A stretch of DNA of 64,000 nucleotides. Source: Nitrogeniibacter sp050293885 (GTDB taxonomy: Bacteria > Pseudomonadota > Gammaproteobacteria > Burkholderiales > Rhodocyclaceae). A model generated the notes under the pieces. It was not told where the DNA came from and did no database searches. It worked only from the letters and a program-made list of their open reading frames with translations. Each line of letters begins with the position of its first letter. Positions within the stretch are counted from its first letter, which is position 1. The position numbers and the translations under genes are program-made. The stretch spans positions 62,001 through 126,000 of the forward strand of contig JBNKNO010000002.1 in the NCBI GenBank assembly GCA_050293885.1, in the 5' to 3' direction. Shown here one piece after another: positions 1 to 8,782 of this stretch.

Positions 1-1998
1 GCGGACGGCTCGGTGCTGGGCGTACGCGGTCCCGGCTACAAACCCAGGCTGCCACTGGAGCCCACCGGCACCGGCGGCACCGGCCAGCTGCAATGCGCCA
101 CCTGCCACGACCCGCACCTGTACGACACCGACGAAGCGGCCAAGGGGCTGCAGAAGTTCCTGCGCCTGAACCGCTTCCAGGAAACGCCGCCGAGCAATGC
201 CGCCAATACCGACAGCGACATCATCTGCCTGTCGTGCCACGACAAGAACCAGGGCAACGGCAGCTGGGCGTTCTCGGTCCATGCCAACCCCAACGTCGCC
301 GACGAGACCTACAAGAGCCTGGCGGCGGACCAGCGCCAGTTTCCCCTCGCCCAACCGGCCTGGAAAGCGGCCTGCCTGAACTGCCACGACACCCACACCG
401 TGGCCGGTTCGCGCCGGCTGCTGCGCGAAGGCACCGACAGCCCGCTGAGCCCCAAGACCGGCGGCAACCCGGCCATCGAGGAAACCTGCTACCAGTGCCA
501 CACCAACAGCGCCGGCAGCGTGCTGTCGCCCGCCAGTGGCAACGTGCCGGACATCCAGACCGAGTTCTCGCTCAGCCGGCACATGCCGATCCGCTCGGCG
601 GAACAGGCCGCTGGCGACGAGCGCCACGACATCGACGCCAACTTCAACGATGCCGGATTCGCCGACTGCACCGGCCCCGTCAGCCAATGCGGCAAGGACA
701 TGCTCGAACCGCGCGAGCGGCTCGGCGTGACCAACACCGACAACCGTCACGCCGAATGCACCGACTGCCACAACCCGCACCGCATCATCCGCGCGGCCAA
801 CGGTCTGCCCGGCGCGCTCAATGCCGCCAATACCTCGATCGACACACGCGCCAGCCACAATCACGCGGCCGGCCACACCAACATCATCTCCGGCGCCCTG
901 CGCGGCGCCTGGGGGGTGGAGCCGGTGTATGGCGACGGCAGCTTCTTCAGCCTGCCCACGAGTTATCTGGTCAAGCGCGGCGACCCCGGTGCGAGCGTCA
1001 ACACCGCCGCCAGCGCCAACTACGTGACGCGCGAATACCAGATCTGCCTCAAGTGCCATTCCGACTACGGCTACACCGACGACAACGTGCTGCCCAACGG
1101 CACCACCCGCCCGCTGCTGGGCAACACCACCAGCCTCACGCCCGAGGATCCGGACGGGCGCATCAACTTCTCGCGCTACACCAATCAGGCGCGCGAGCTG
1201 CAACCGAGCGATGCCTTGGGCAACACCGGCGCCGGTGCCGCCTACCAGACCAACAACCACCGCTCCTGGCATCCGGTGGTCGGGGCAACCGCTCGCCCGC
1301 TGGTCGCGCGGGGCATCACCAGCACCTCGCCGTGGTTGAGCCCGTGGCGTGACGATGTCGGCACGCAGACCATGTTCTGCAGCGATTGCCACGGTTCCGA
1401 CACCCCCGACGGCACGGTGGTGCCGACCGGCAACCAACCGTGGGGGCCGCATGGATCGAACCGCAAGTTCATTCTCAAGGGCGATTGGGGACCGGGCCTG
1501 GGCGGCATGACGCGCGACGGCAACCCGGCGCCGAATTTCCTGTGCTTCAAGTGCCACGATCCGGCGGTGTACACCGGCCGCAGCGACTCCGGCCGGCGCT
1601 CCGGCTTCTTCGGCGGCGGGCGCGGCAATCTGCACAACTACCACACCGACAAGATCGAGAAGATCTACTGCAGCTGGTGCCACGTGGCGGTGCCCCATGG
1701 CTGGAAGAACAAGGCCTTGCTGGCCAATCTCAACGACGTCGGCGCCGAAGCCGGCCAGGCCGGCAGCAAGGAAGTGAACACCAGTGGCGATGCCGACAAC
1801 TACAGCGAAGGGCCGTACTACATGCGCGCCAAGCTCAAGGTGCGCACCTTCGCCACCTCCGGCAACTGGAGCGACAGCAACTGCGGCTCGGATGGCAAGG
1901 GCGCGGCCGATCGCATCCCCGCCAGCAACGGCAATACCAACAACGACACGCAAACCGGCAAGGACTGGATGATCAGCACATGCAGCAATCCACCCTGA
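1..1998 (+). CDS. Multihaem cytochrome c, at least nine haems (5' end outside window)
   Basis: The reading frame is open from the first base of the window, so the true start and probably a signal peptide lie upstream. Nine CXXCH haem-binding motifs are visible: CATCH, CLSCH, CLNCH, CYQCH, CTDCH, CLKCH, CSDCH, CFKCH and CSWCH. Many extra histidines could be distal ligands. Such proteins sit in the periplasm or on the cell surface and pass electrons between donor and acceptor; the partner cannot be read from sequence. The stop overlaps the next gene by 19 bases, and that gene encodes a cytochrome c maturation factor, so the two are almost certainly co-transcribed. I do not recognise a named family such as OmcA, MtrA or hydroxylamine oxidoreductase. 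Confidence 0.9.
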   Translation, partial: ADGSVLGVRGPGYKPRLPLEPTGTGGTGQLQCATCHDPHLYDTDEAAKGLQKFLRLNRFQETPPSNAANTDSDIICLSCHDKNQGNGSWAFSVHANPNVADETYKSLAADQRQFPLAQPAWKAACLNCHDTHTVAGSRRLLREGTDSPLSPKTGGNPAIEETCYQCHTNSAGSVLSPASGNVPDIQTEFSLSRHMPIRSAEQAAGDERHDIDANFNDAGFADCTGPVSQCGKDMLEPRERLGVTNTDNRHAECTDCHNPHRIIRAANGLPGALNAANTSIDTRASHNHAAGHTNIISGALRGAWGVEPVYGDGSFFSLPTSYLVKRGDPGASVNTAASANYVTREYQICLKCHSDYGYTDDNVLPNGTTRPLLGNTTSLTPEDPDGRINFSRYTNQARELQPSDALGNTGAGAAYQTNNHRSWHPVVGATARPLVARGITSTSPWLSPWRDDVGTQTMFCSDCHGSDTPDGTVVPTGNQPWGPHGSNRKFILKGDWGPGLGGMTRDGNPAPNFLCFKCHDPAVYTGRSDSGRRSGFFGGGRGNLHNYHTDKIEKIYCSWCHVAVPHGWKNKALLANLNDVGAEAGQAGSKEVNTSGDADNYSEGPYYMRAKLKVRTFATSGNWSDSNCGSDGKGAADRIPASNGNTNNDTQTGKDWMISTCSNPP

Positions 1999-2987
1999 TC
2001 CGCCCGGCGGCGCGCCGTGGCCACATCGCAAACCCGCTGCGCGCGCTGGCCTCCCTCAAGCTCACGCTGGCGCTGCTGCTCGCCCTGCTGGCCGGCGCGG
2101 TGCTGGCTTATTACCTTGCCCCGGCGCGCACCTGGGGCATCGTGCTGCCGCTCGCCGCGCTGGCAATCAACCTGCTGGCAGCCATCGCCACCCACGCCAA
2201 GTTCCGGCAGCAGGTGCCGCTGCTCAGTTTTCACCTGGCCTTGCTGGCGCTCATCGTGCTCATCGCCCTCGGCCGCCTGAGTGCCCTGAGCGGCCAGGCG
2301 GAAGTCACCGTCGGCGGCGAATTCGACGGCCATCTGGCCAGCGAGCAGCGGGGGCCCTGGCACCTTGGCGGGATCGAATCGATCCGCTTTGCCAACCTCG
2401 GTTTCGACATCGACTACGACGAGGGCGTGCGCCGCGGCCCGACCCGCAACCGCGTCAGTTGGGTCGACGCAGGCCGTCCGCAAACGGCCGTCATCGGCGA
2501 CCAGACGCCGCTGGTGATTGGCGGCTATCGCTTCTACACCAGCTTCAACAAGGGTTTCGCCCCCCTGCTGAGCTGGCAAGACAGCGATGGCATCGTGCGC
2601 CAAGGCGCCATCCACCTGCCCGCCTACCCCTTGCACGAGTACGCCCAGTCGCAGGACTGGCAACCGCCCGGTGCCCGGCAAGCGCTGTGGCTCATGCTCA
2701 AGTTCGACGACGTGGTGCTCGATCCGGCCGCCCCCTCGTCGTTTCGACTGCCGAACGATCCACGCCTGATCGTGCGCCACGACAGCACCGGATTCGAGCT
2801 GCGCCCCGGCGACAGCATCGACCTGCCGGAGGGCCGGTTACGCTTCGACGGCCTCACCGCCTGGATGGGCTACACCGTGTTCTACGACTGGACCCTGCCC
2901 TGGCTCGCGGCGGCCTGCGCCGTCGCCGTGCTGAGTCTGGCCGCTCACTTCTGGCGCAAGTTCGCCGCCACCCCCTGGGACGCCTGA
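1980..2987 (+). CDS. ResB-like cytochrome c biogenesis protein
   Basis: A 335-residue membrane protein that resembles ResB (Ccs1), the haem-handling partner of CcsA in system II cytochrome c maturation. Hydrophobic segments occur near residues 25-45, 50-68 and 76-96, then a long periplasmic domain, then a last membrane segment near 305-325 (WLAAACAVAVLSLAAHF). This layout is typical of the family, although the protein is shorter than many ResB proteins. The ATG at 1980 overlaps the cytochrome gene by 19 bases, which decides the start. It is followed after one base by the CcsA-like gene. I infer that the pair attaches haem to the adjacent multihaem cytochrome. Confidence 0.8.
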   Translation: MQQSTLIRPAARRGHIANPLRALASLKLTLALLLALLAGAVLAYYLAPARTWGIVLPLAALAINLLAAIATHAKFRQQVPLLSFHLALLALIVLIALGRLSALSGQAEVTVGGEFDGHLASEQRGPWHLGGIESIRFANLGFDIDYDEGVRRGPTRNRVSWVDAGRPQTAVIGDQTPLVIGGYRFYTSFNKGFAPLLSWQDSDGIVRQGAIHLPAYPLHEYAQSQDWQPPGARQALWLMLKFDDVVLDPAAPSSFRLPNDPRLIVRHDSTGFELRPGDSIDLPEGRLRFDGLTAWMGYTVFYDWTLPWLAAACAVAVLSLAAHFWRKFAATPWDA

Positions 2988-2988
2988 G

Positions 2989-3801
2989 ATGGAAAACGAA
3001 CTTCGCATTCTGTGGGCCGGCATCATCGCCTACGTCATCGCCGGCACGGTCGCCATCATTCGCGTCGCGCTGGGCGCACGCCCCGGACCGCGGGTGCTGG
3101 CGCTCATGGTGCTCGGCCTCGCCCTCCATACCGCCGCCATCGCACTGCGCTGGACGCGGCTGGGCCACGGCCCCTTCATCACCCTGTTCGAGATTCTCAG
3201 CTCCAACGTATGGAGCCTGATGGTCGCGTTCACGCTCGCCTACTGGCGCATCCCGCGCATCCGCGCCACCGCGGTGGTGGTCATGCCGCTGCTGTTCGTG
3301 ATGATGGGCTGGCTGATGGTGGCGCATCCCGGCGAGGGACATTTCCCGCCGACCTACCGCACCCCCTGGCTGTTCATCCATATCGGCCTGGGCAAAGTGT
3401 TCCTCGGCGCGGTGCTGGTGGCGGTGGGGCTGGCGGGCGTGATCCTGCTGCGCCGGGCCGGCGTCGGCGGGCGGCGCTTCGCCAGCTTGCCGGATGACCA
3501 TCGGCTCGACGAACTGGCCTTCCGCTGCATGGCCATCGGCCTGATCTTCGAATCGCTCATGCTGGTGGCCGGCGCCATCTGGGCACAGGACGCCTGGGGC
3601 CGTTACTGGGCCTGGGACCCGCTCGAGACCTGGGCCTTCATCACCTGGCTGGTGCTCGCCGGCGCACTGCACGCACGCGTCGCTTTCCGCGTGCCGCCGC
3701 ACGCCCACGCCACGATGATCATGGCGGTCTTCGTGGTCGCCTTCCTCACCTTCTTCGGCGTGCCTTTCGTGTCCACCTCGCCGCACCAGGGAGCCATCTG
3801 A
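2989..3801 (+). CDS. CcsA/ResC-like cytochrome c assembly protein
   Basis: A 270-residue polytopic membrane protein of the haem handling protein family (CcsA/ResC/CcmC/CcmF). The tryptophan-rich WWD-type motif WGRYWAWDPLETWAFITW is near residues 203-220, between flanking helices that carry histidines thought to ligate haem. Together with the ResB-like gene just upstream it would form a haem export and ligation complex. Its stop overlaps the start of the next gene (TGATG at 3799-3803), so translation is probably coupled. A dedicated maturation pair next to a multihaem cytochrome suggests specialised haem attachment for this cluster. Confidence 0.88.
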   Translation: MENELRILWAGIIAYVIAGTVAIIRVALGARPGPRVLALMVLGLALHTAAIALRWTRLGHGPFITLFEILSSNVWSLMVAFTLAYWRIPRIRATAVVVMPLLFVMMGWLMVAHPGEGHFPPTYRTPWLFIHIGLGKVFLGAVLVAVGLAGVILLRRAGVGGRRFASLPDDHRLDELAFRCMAIGLIFESLMLVAGAIWAQDAWGRYWAWDPLETWAFITWLVLAGALHARVAFRVPPHAHATMIMAVFVVAFLTFFGVPFVSTSPHQGAI

Positions 3802-4991
3802 TGCTGCCCATCACCCTCGACCACCCCGCCCCCCGCGCCTGGCACCGCCTGGCCATCGTCGCACTCGGCATCGGCGCCCTGTGCGCGCTCACCCTGGTGG
3901 CCGCGCGCACGCCGTTCGTGGCCGCCGCGCTTCACGCCGACGCCTTCTCGCGCGCGCTGGTCCTGCATGTCGACCTGGTGACGCTGGTGTGGCTGCTGGC
4001 CATGAGCGCGGCGCTCTGGCAATCCGGCGCGCCACACGCCAGCCCCCGCACGGCGGCATGGGCCGGCGCTTGCGCACTGAGCGGCGTCGCCATCGGCCTG
4101 GCCGGGGGCGGCACGCCGGTGCTGGCGGACTACCTGCCTTACCTGACGCATCCAGCCTACGGCACCGCACTCGCCGGCTTCGTCGTCGCGGTGCTGGTGG
4201 TGGCCGCCAGCTGCCGCCACCGCCCGGTCGACACCCGCGGCTGGGCGCTGCTGTGGATGCGCCTGCCGATTGCGCTGGCCGCACTCGAAGCGGCCGTGCG
4301 CCTGGGCAGCGGCGACACGCCACGTGCCGCCCTGTGGGGCGCCGGCCATCAGTTGCAGATCGCGTGGACCATGCTGCTCATGGGGCTGTGGCTACCCGCG
4401 GGGCAAACGATACCGCGCATGCGCAGCGTGCTCGCCGCCACCGCCCTGCTCGCGCTCGTCGCCCCGCTCGTCTCGCTACGCCACCCCGAGCTCGTCGACA
4501 CCACCCACGGCGCGGTGATGCGCTTCGCGCTCGGCCCGGCACTGGTGCTCGGCGCGCTTATGACACGCCCGTGGCGGCAAGGCGGTGCCGCCCGCCTGTC
4601 GTTCGTGCTGTGCGCGTCGGGCCTGCTGATCGGCCCGCTCATCGGCACCCAGACGACCACCATCCCGGCCCACTACCACGGCGTGGTGGGCGCCTTGAGC
4701 GTGTGTCTGTTCGCCATTGCCCTGCCGCGCGCACGGGCGGCACTGTGGTGCCATGGCATTGGTCTGCTGGTGATGATGGCGGGCCTGCTTGCCGGCGGTG
4801 TGGCCGGGCTGGCGCGCAAGCTGCCGCTCGACATGGCAAGCGCCGACATGCCGGTGCTCATGGCCTCGACACTAATCGGCATCGGCGGCACGCTGGCCGC
4901 GCTGGGTGCGCTCGTCGGCTGTGGTCAGTCGCAGATATGGCCTACGCGGTGGCACACGCGGCGGCTCGCCCGATGGCACGCGCGCGCATGA
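3801..4991 (+). CDS. Haem-copper-oxidase-like membrane protein (divergent subunit I)
   Basis: A 396-residue, about 11-12 helix membrane protein. His56 lies in a helix like the low-spin-haem helix II of oxidase subunit I (LHVDLVTLVW). His183 lies in GAGHQLQI, where oxidases have the first CuB histidine. AHYHG at residues 290-294 resembles the HxH pair of helix X that binds both haems. The His-His pair of helix VII is not evident, although His228 and His236 lie nearby. The protein is also shorter than normal subunit I (about 450-550 residues). It may be a haem-only quinol- or cytochrome-linked membrane protein rather than an oxygen reductase. Genes overlap on both sides, so it belongs to the cytochrome operon. 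The family match is from motif memory, not a search. Confidence 0.55.
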   Translation: MLPITLDHPAPRAWHRLAIVALGIGALCALTLVAARTPFVAAALHADAFSRALVLHVDLVTLVWLLAMSAALWQSGAPHASPRTAAWAGACALSGVAIGLAGGGTPVLADYLPYLTHPAYGTALAGFVVAVLVVAASCRHRPVDTRGWALLWMRLPIALAALEAAVRLGSGDTPRAALWGAGHQLQIAWTMLLMGLWLPAGQTIPRMRSVLAATALLALVAPLVSLRHPELVDTTHGAVMRFALGPALVLGALMTRPWRQGGAARLSFVLCASGLLIGPLIGTQTTTIPAHYHGVVGALSVCLFAIALPRARAALWCHGIGLLVMMAGLLAGGVAGLARKLPLDMASADMPVLMASTLIGIGGTLAALGALVGCGQSQIWPTRWHTRRLARWHARA

Positions 4992-5560
4992 ACACGCGCC
5001 ACGACCGTCGGCCGCACGCCCTCGCCGTCAGCCTCGCCGGCATCGCGCTGCTGGGACTGGCGATTGCCTGGTGGCCGAGTTTCGACTGGATAGACGCCCT
5101 GCCCGCGCCGCGCCCGCTGTTTCAGGCGCGCGCCGCGGTCAACGCCGATCCGCAGGCACACGCGCTACGCCGCCATTTCGAACAAGGCGTGATGATGCTG
5201 CACATGCGCCAGTACGAGCACGCCATGGTCGCCTTCCACCGGGTACTGTCGATTGCGCCGGAACTGCCCGAGGCACATGTCAACATGGGCTTCGCGCTGA
5301 GCGGACTGGCCCGCTGGGACACGGCAAGGGACTTTTTCCTGAGCGCCATCGACATCAAGCCCGAACAAGCCAACGCCTACTACGGGCTGGCGGTGGCACT
5401 CGACGCGCTGGCCGATCGCGCTGGCGCCATCGGCGCCATGCGTACCTTCCTGCATCGCGCCGACCCGCAGGACCGCTTCCGCCGTCGCGCCGAAGCGGCG
5501 CTGTGGGAATGGACCGGCACCCTGCCGGCCGCCACCCCCGGCATTCCGGCAGCACATTGA
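4988..5560 (+). CDS. TPR-repeat membrane-anchored protein
   Basis: A 190-residue protein with one N-terminal membrane segment (about residues 12-30) and then tetratricopeptide repeats between about residues 55 and 165 (for example EHAMVAFHRVLSIAPELPEA and ANAYYGLAVALDALADRAGA). TPR domains hold protein partners together; an apocytochrome chaperone role like that of CcmH/CcmI would suit the ResB/CcsA neighbours but is an inference. The ATG at 4988 overlaps the previous stop as ATGA, which fixes the start. Confidence 0.8.
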   Translation: MNTRHDRRPHALAVSLAGIALLGLAIAWWPSFDWIDALPAPRPLFQARAAVNADPQAHALRRHFEQGVMMLHMRQYEHAMVAFHRVLSIAPELPEAHVNMGFALSGLARWDTARDFFLSAIDIKPEQANAYYGLAVALDALADRAGAIGAMRTFLHRADPQDRFRRRAEAALWEWTGTLPAATPGIPAAH

Positions 5561-5591
5561 TGGCCCATTTTCCCGATTTCAGGAATACAGC

Positions 5592-5608
5592 TTCCCGAAT
5601 ACCGGGAA
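5592..5608. promoter_or_regulatory. Short inverted repeat in intergenic region
   Basis: TTCCCG and CGGGAA are separated by five bases in the 150-base gap between the TPR gene and the next genes. It could be a regulator site for the downstream Tll0287-type gene. No matching regulator can be assigned. Confidence 0.25.
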
Positions 5609-5719
5609 TATCGCCCACACAACCAGGCACACCGCCCGCCATTGCGGGCGCACACCCCCGGCACGCGGGTTGCTTCAAAAAAATACATCCCGGCAACACC
5701 TCGATAGCGAGCCGAACCC

Positions 5720-5890
5720 ATGCTGATGCGTGACCTTCTCTTCGCCCTGAGCCTCGCGGCCGTCGCCGTTGGCGCCGTCCTGCTGGCCCCCCAGCCCTGT
5801 GCGGCCACCTCGGCGCGCGTGTGCGCGCCGTCAGAATCCGCTATCGTTCCTTCAACTCATCCGGCCACGCGCCACATCGACCATGACTGA
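5720..5890 (+). CDS. Possible small secreted peptide, 56 residues
   Basis: A short frame that begins with a good signal-peptide-like stretch (residues 5-22, LFALSLAAVAVGAVLLA). It ends in the sequence ATGACTGA that also contains the start of the next gene, so the two would be translationally coupled. No strong ribosome site and no known domain are visible. It may be a real small protein or a chance frame in the leader of the haem protein gene. Confidence 0.28.
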   Translation: MLMRDLLFALSLAAVAVGAVLLAPQPCAATSARVCAPSESAIVPSTHPATRHIDHD

Positions 5891-6473
5891 AAACCATCGC
5901 CTGTTGGCCTGCGCGCTGCTCCTCAGCGTGAACACATCGCCGCTGCTCGCCCAGGGTGCAAACGACACCAACATGTTGCTGTCCGACGCCCGCCAGATCA
6001 GCGGCGAGCTGATCAGCCAGATCGGCGGCGAGTTGCTGCGCGAATATCGCCTCAGCGGGGCGTTGCGCTCAGTCATCGTGTGCAAATACACCGCGCCCGA
6101 GGTGTCCTCCTCCATATCGCGCAAGTACGGCGTGCAGATCAAGCGGGTGAGCCTGAAAGTGCGCAATCCGGCGTTGGGCACGCCGGACCAGTGGGAACAG
6201 CGCGTCCTGCAGGATTTCGACCGTCGTGCCGCGGCCGGCGAAAACCCGGGCAAGATCGAATACAGCGAAATCGTCAGCGAACCGGCGGGGACCTACTTCC
6301 GCTTCATGAAAGCGATTCCGGTCAAGGAGATGTGCCTGAACTGCCATGGCGCGGACAACCAGCTTTCTGCCGCCACGGTGTCGCAGATTCGCGCCGAATA
6401 CCCGCACGACCAGGCCACCGGCTATCGGCCGGGCGACATTCGCGGCGCCGTCACCTACAAGAAGCCACTCTAG
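5883..6473 (+). CDS. Tll0287-like (DUF3365) monohaem cytochrome
   Basis: A 196-residue secreted protein with a signal peptide (about residues 1-23) and a single C-type haem motif CLNCHG near residue 153. The fold family is the Tll0287-like or DUF3365 domain, a PAS-like haem sensor or electron carrier often found alone or in front of signalling domains. The motifs YRLSGALRSVIVCKYTAPEV and the closing GYRPGDIRGAVTYKKPL are typical. It ends the plus-strand cytochrome run and may sense redox state or ligands in the periplasm. The ATG at 5883 sits just before the signal sequence. Confidence 0.82.
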   Translation: MTENHRLLACALLLSVNTSPLLAQGANDTNMLLSDARQISGELISQIGGELLREYRLSGALRSVIVCKYTAPEVSSSISRKYGVQIKRVSLKVRNPALGTPDQWEQRVLQDFDRRAAAGENPGKIEYSEIVSEPAGTYFRFMKAIPVKEMCLNCHGADNQLSAATVSQIRAEYPHDQATGYRPGDIRGAVTYKKPL

Positions 6474-6503
6474 GCCTCGTCCCCCGAGGCCAGTGCACCC
6501 GGC

Positions 6504-7088
6504 TCAATGCGGGCTCGGGTGCCCTTTCAGAAAATCCTGTGCGTTGACGTGACCGTGGCGGGCGGCCCGCCCGATCCACTTGAAGGCTTCGCCCTGGTCC
6601 TGCGCCACGCCCTTGCCGGCCAGAAACAGCAGCCCCAGTCCATATTCGGCGTCGGCATGGCCGCGGCGAGCCGCTTCGAAGTACCACTTTGCCGCTTCCA
6701 CATCGGCGTCTTCCACCGTGGTGTGCAAGGTGTCGCCGAACACGTACATGGTGCCGATGAAGTACATCGCGTTGACATCGCCCTGGGCGGCCGCACGCTG
6801 CGCCCACACCATCGCTTCGTTCTCGTCTTCGGGAACCCCGCGCCCGTAAAAATGCATGACGCTGAGCTTGTACTGAGCCTCGATCTCGCCCTTGCGTGCA
6901 TGTTCGATCAGCACCGGCGCCGCCTGGGCATACAAACCGTTGTCGTAGTCGCGCAGCGCCTGGCTCAGGTCGCCCTGGGCCAACGCGCTGGTGGCAAACC
7001 ACCCCGCCAGTGCTACTGCCAGCGCCAATTGCCAGCAACGACGCCAGTGCGCCGTCGGTGCCCGTTCCGCGGTGTTGTTCTCTTTCAT
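6504..7088 (-). CDS. Secreted Sel1-repeat protein
   Basis: A 194-residue protein with a hydrophobic signal segment (about residues 18-37) and Sel1-like alpha-helical repeats. The repeats are recognisable as AQYKLSVMHFYGRGVPEDEN, AMYFIGTMYVFGDTL and AEYGLGLLFLAGKGVAQDQ. Sel1 proteins are scaffolds for signalling or envelope complexes. The start at 7088 is supported by a GGGGAGG ribosome site about ten bases upstream. It faces away from the kinase gene that begins at 7234, and a related Sel1 gene follows the response regulator at 10195, so the two Sel1 proteins bracket the two-component system. Confidence 0.85.
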   Translation of the reverse strand: MKENNTAERAPTAHWRRCWQLALAVALAGWFATSALAQGDLSQALRDYDNGLYAQAAPVLIEHARKGEIEAQYKLSVMHFYGRGVPEDENEAMVWAQRAAAQGDVNAMYFIGTMYVFGDTLHTTVEDADVEAAKWYFEAARRGHADAEYGLGLLFLAGKGVAQDQGEAFKWIGRAARHGHVNAQDFLKGHPSPH

Positions 7089-7154
7089 GGGAATAAATCC
7101 TCCCCTGTGGGTGTTGGATGGTTGCAGTCGCTCTTCTTTCGCCTTTTTTTTGCC

Positions 7155-7170
7155 CGGCACCGTTCTTGCT
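7155..7170 (+). promoter_or_regulatory. Candidate sigma-54 promoter for the kinase-regulator pair
   Basis: CGGCAC-CGTTC-TTGCT differs from the sigma-54 consensus TGGCAC-N5-TTGCW only at the first base. GG at 7156-7157 and GC at 7168-7169 have the required ten-base spacing. Transcription would begin near 7181, about 50 bases before the kinase start. A second, weaker GG-N10-GC site starts at 7178. The regulator encoded downstream is itself a sigma-54 activator, so the operon could be autoregulated. Confidence 0.55.
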
Positions 7171-7233
7171 CAACGGTTGGCAGATGAACAGCAAGTTACA
7201 TACCGGGTTCAAGCCTTCCCATCGGGATCATTC

Positions 7234-8772
7234 GTGAGCATCCAGGCCACCTTGCAACCGTTGTTTTCCACCCTCGCGCCAGACACCTCCGCGCGCGCAT
7301 GGCTGGGCAGCCTGCGCGGCAAGAGCACAATCGCGCTCTTGCTGCTGGTGATCTACGGCTCTCTGGTGGGGCTGTTCACGAACATGGAGCGCAAGAAGCT
7401 GCTCGACACCGTGCATGAGCTCGAAGCCGTCCACCGCACCGAGGAACAGCTGGTGCAGATCAACATGTCGATGGCGCGCACCCTACTGACGGTCAACATC
7501 GCCTTTTCGGCGCCCGATCCGCTGGCCGCCGCCCCCCCCACGGTGATCGAACTGGAAGCGACGCGCTCGCTGCTCGAATCGCTCGAACGCCGCCACGCGC
7601 GCATCCTGATGCTGGCGAACAAGCTCGAGGCGCTGGTCAACGACATCGTGCACAACACCACCCGGGGGGTGTTGGCGGTGACTCGCAACACCTTGCACGA
7701 GTTGATCACCGAGCTCGATTCGGTCACACGCCGGACGCGCAACGAAAAGCTGCAACTGCTCAATGCCTACAAGACGACCTACGACCGGGTGACGCTGCAG
7801 GGCCTGATCTTCTCGGTGGTGGGATTCGTAGCCCTGGGCGCGGCCATCATCGTCTTCTTCAAGCGCTTGAGTTGGGACATTCGCACGCTGGAGACGCGCG
7901 CCAGCGAAATCGTGCATGGCTATCGCGGCACGGCGCTCAAGGTGAACCGCCATGACGAAGTCGGCCGGCTGATGGTGGCGGTCAACCGCATGCAGGACGA
8001 GCTTCGCGAGCGCGAACGCCATATCGAGCGCAACCGCCAGGAGAAATTCCATCGCGAAAAAATGGCGGCCATCGGTTCCCTGGCGGCGCAACTCGCGCAC
8101 GAGATCAACAACCCCATCGCCGCCATCAGCGGGGTCGCCGACTCGATTCTGGATATGCGCCAGAAACATGCCTGCGCCCATATGGGCCGGGGTTGCCAGC
8201 CCGAATTGATCCTCGAGCAGACGCGACGCATCTCCACCATCACACGCCAGATCGCCGATTTCTCCCATCCGCTGCCGGCCACGCCGCAGTTGCAGGACAT
8301 CAATCAGCTGATGCGCAACACCTGCGCTTTCCTGAGTTTCGATCAGCGCTTTCGCAAGCTCAAGGTGGACACCGAGCTCGACAGCGAATTGCCGGCGGTG
8401 CGCATCATCGCCGACCGGCTGACCCAGGTGCTCCTCAATCTGCTCATCAACGCCGCCGACGCGCTGGAGCATCACGCCCCCGGCGAGGGGCTGATCGAGG
8501 TGCGCACCATCAGCAGCAACGACAGAGTGATCATCCAGATCACCGACAACGGCAAAGGCATGAACGCTCGTACCCTCGAGCATGCCTTTGACGAGTACTT
8601 CACCACCAAGCCAAACGGCAAAGGCACCGGCTTGGGTCTGACCCTCAGCAGAGAACTGATTCGCGAAGCGGGTGGCTCGCTCACCCTCGACTCCACCCCT
8701 GGCCGGGGCACACGAGCAGTCATCGAACTGCCGCTGCCCGCCTCTTGCGCGCCAGGGACAGTTCCCTCTTGA
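7234..8772 (+). CDS. Membrane sensor histidine kinase (HAMP, HisKA, HATPase)
   Basis: A 512-residue sensor kinase. TM1 is near residues 30-47, a largely helical sensor region follows, TM2 is near residues 190-212 and a HAMP linker comes next. The H-box AAQLAHEINNP places the phosphorylated histidine at residue 289. The N-box NLLINAADALE, G1 DNGKGM and G2 GKGTGLGLTLS complete the catalytic domain. Between H- and N-boxes an insert has His312, Cys314, His316 and Cys321, which might bind a metal or respond to redox. GTG at 7234 is chosen because upstream frame codons overlap the sigma-54-like promoter and the divergent gene. It is the partner of the regulator at 8783, ten bases downstream. Confidence 0.87.
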   Translation: MSIQATLQPLFSTLAPDTSARAWLGSLRGKSTIALLLLVIYGSLVGLFTNMERKKLLDTVHELEAVHRTEEQLVQINMSMARTLLTVNIAFSAPDPLAAAPPTVIELEATRSLLESLERRHARILMLANKLEALVNDIVHNTTRGVLAVTRNTLHELITELDSVTRRTRNEKLQLLNAYKTTYDRVTLQGLIFSVVGFVALGAAIIVFFKRLSWDIRTLETRASEIVHGYRGTALKVNRHDEVGRLMVAVNRMQDELRERERHIERNRQEKFHREKMAAIGSLAAQLAHEINNPIAAISGVADSILDMRQKHACAHMGRGCQPELILEQTRRISTITRQIADFSHPLPATPQLQDINQLMRNTCAFLSFDQRFRKLKVDTELDSELPAVRIIADRLTQVLLNLLINAADALEHHAPGEGLIEVRTISSNDRVIIQITDNGKGMNARTLEHAFDEYFTTKPNGKGTGLGLTLSRELIREAGGSLTLDSTPGRGTRAVIELPLPASCAPGTVPS

Positions 8773-8782
8773 GGCAAGACCC

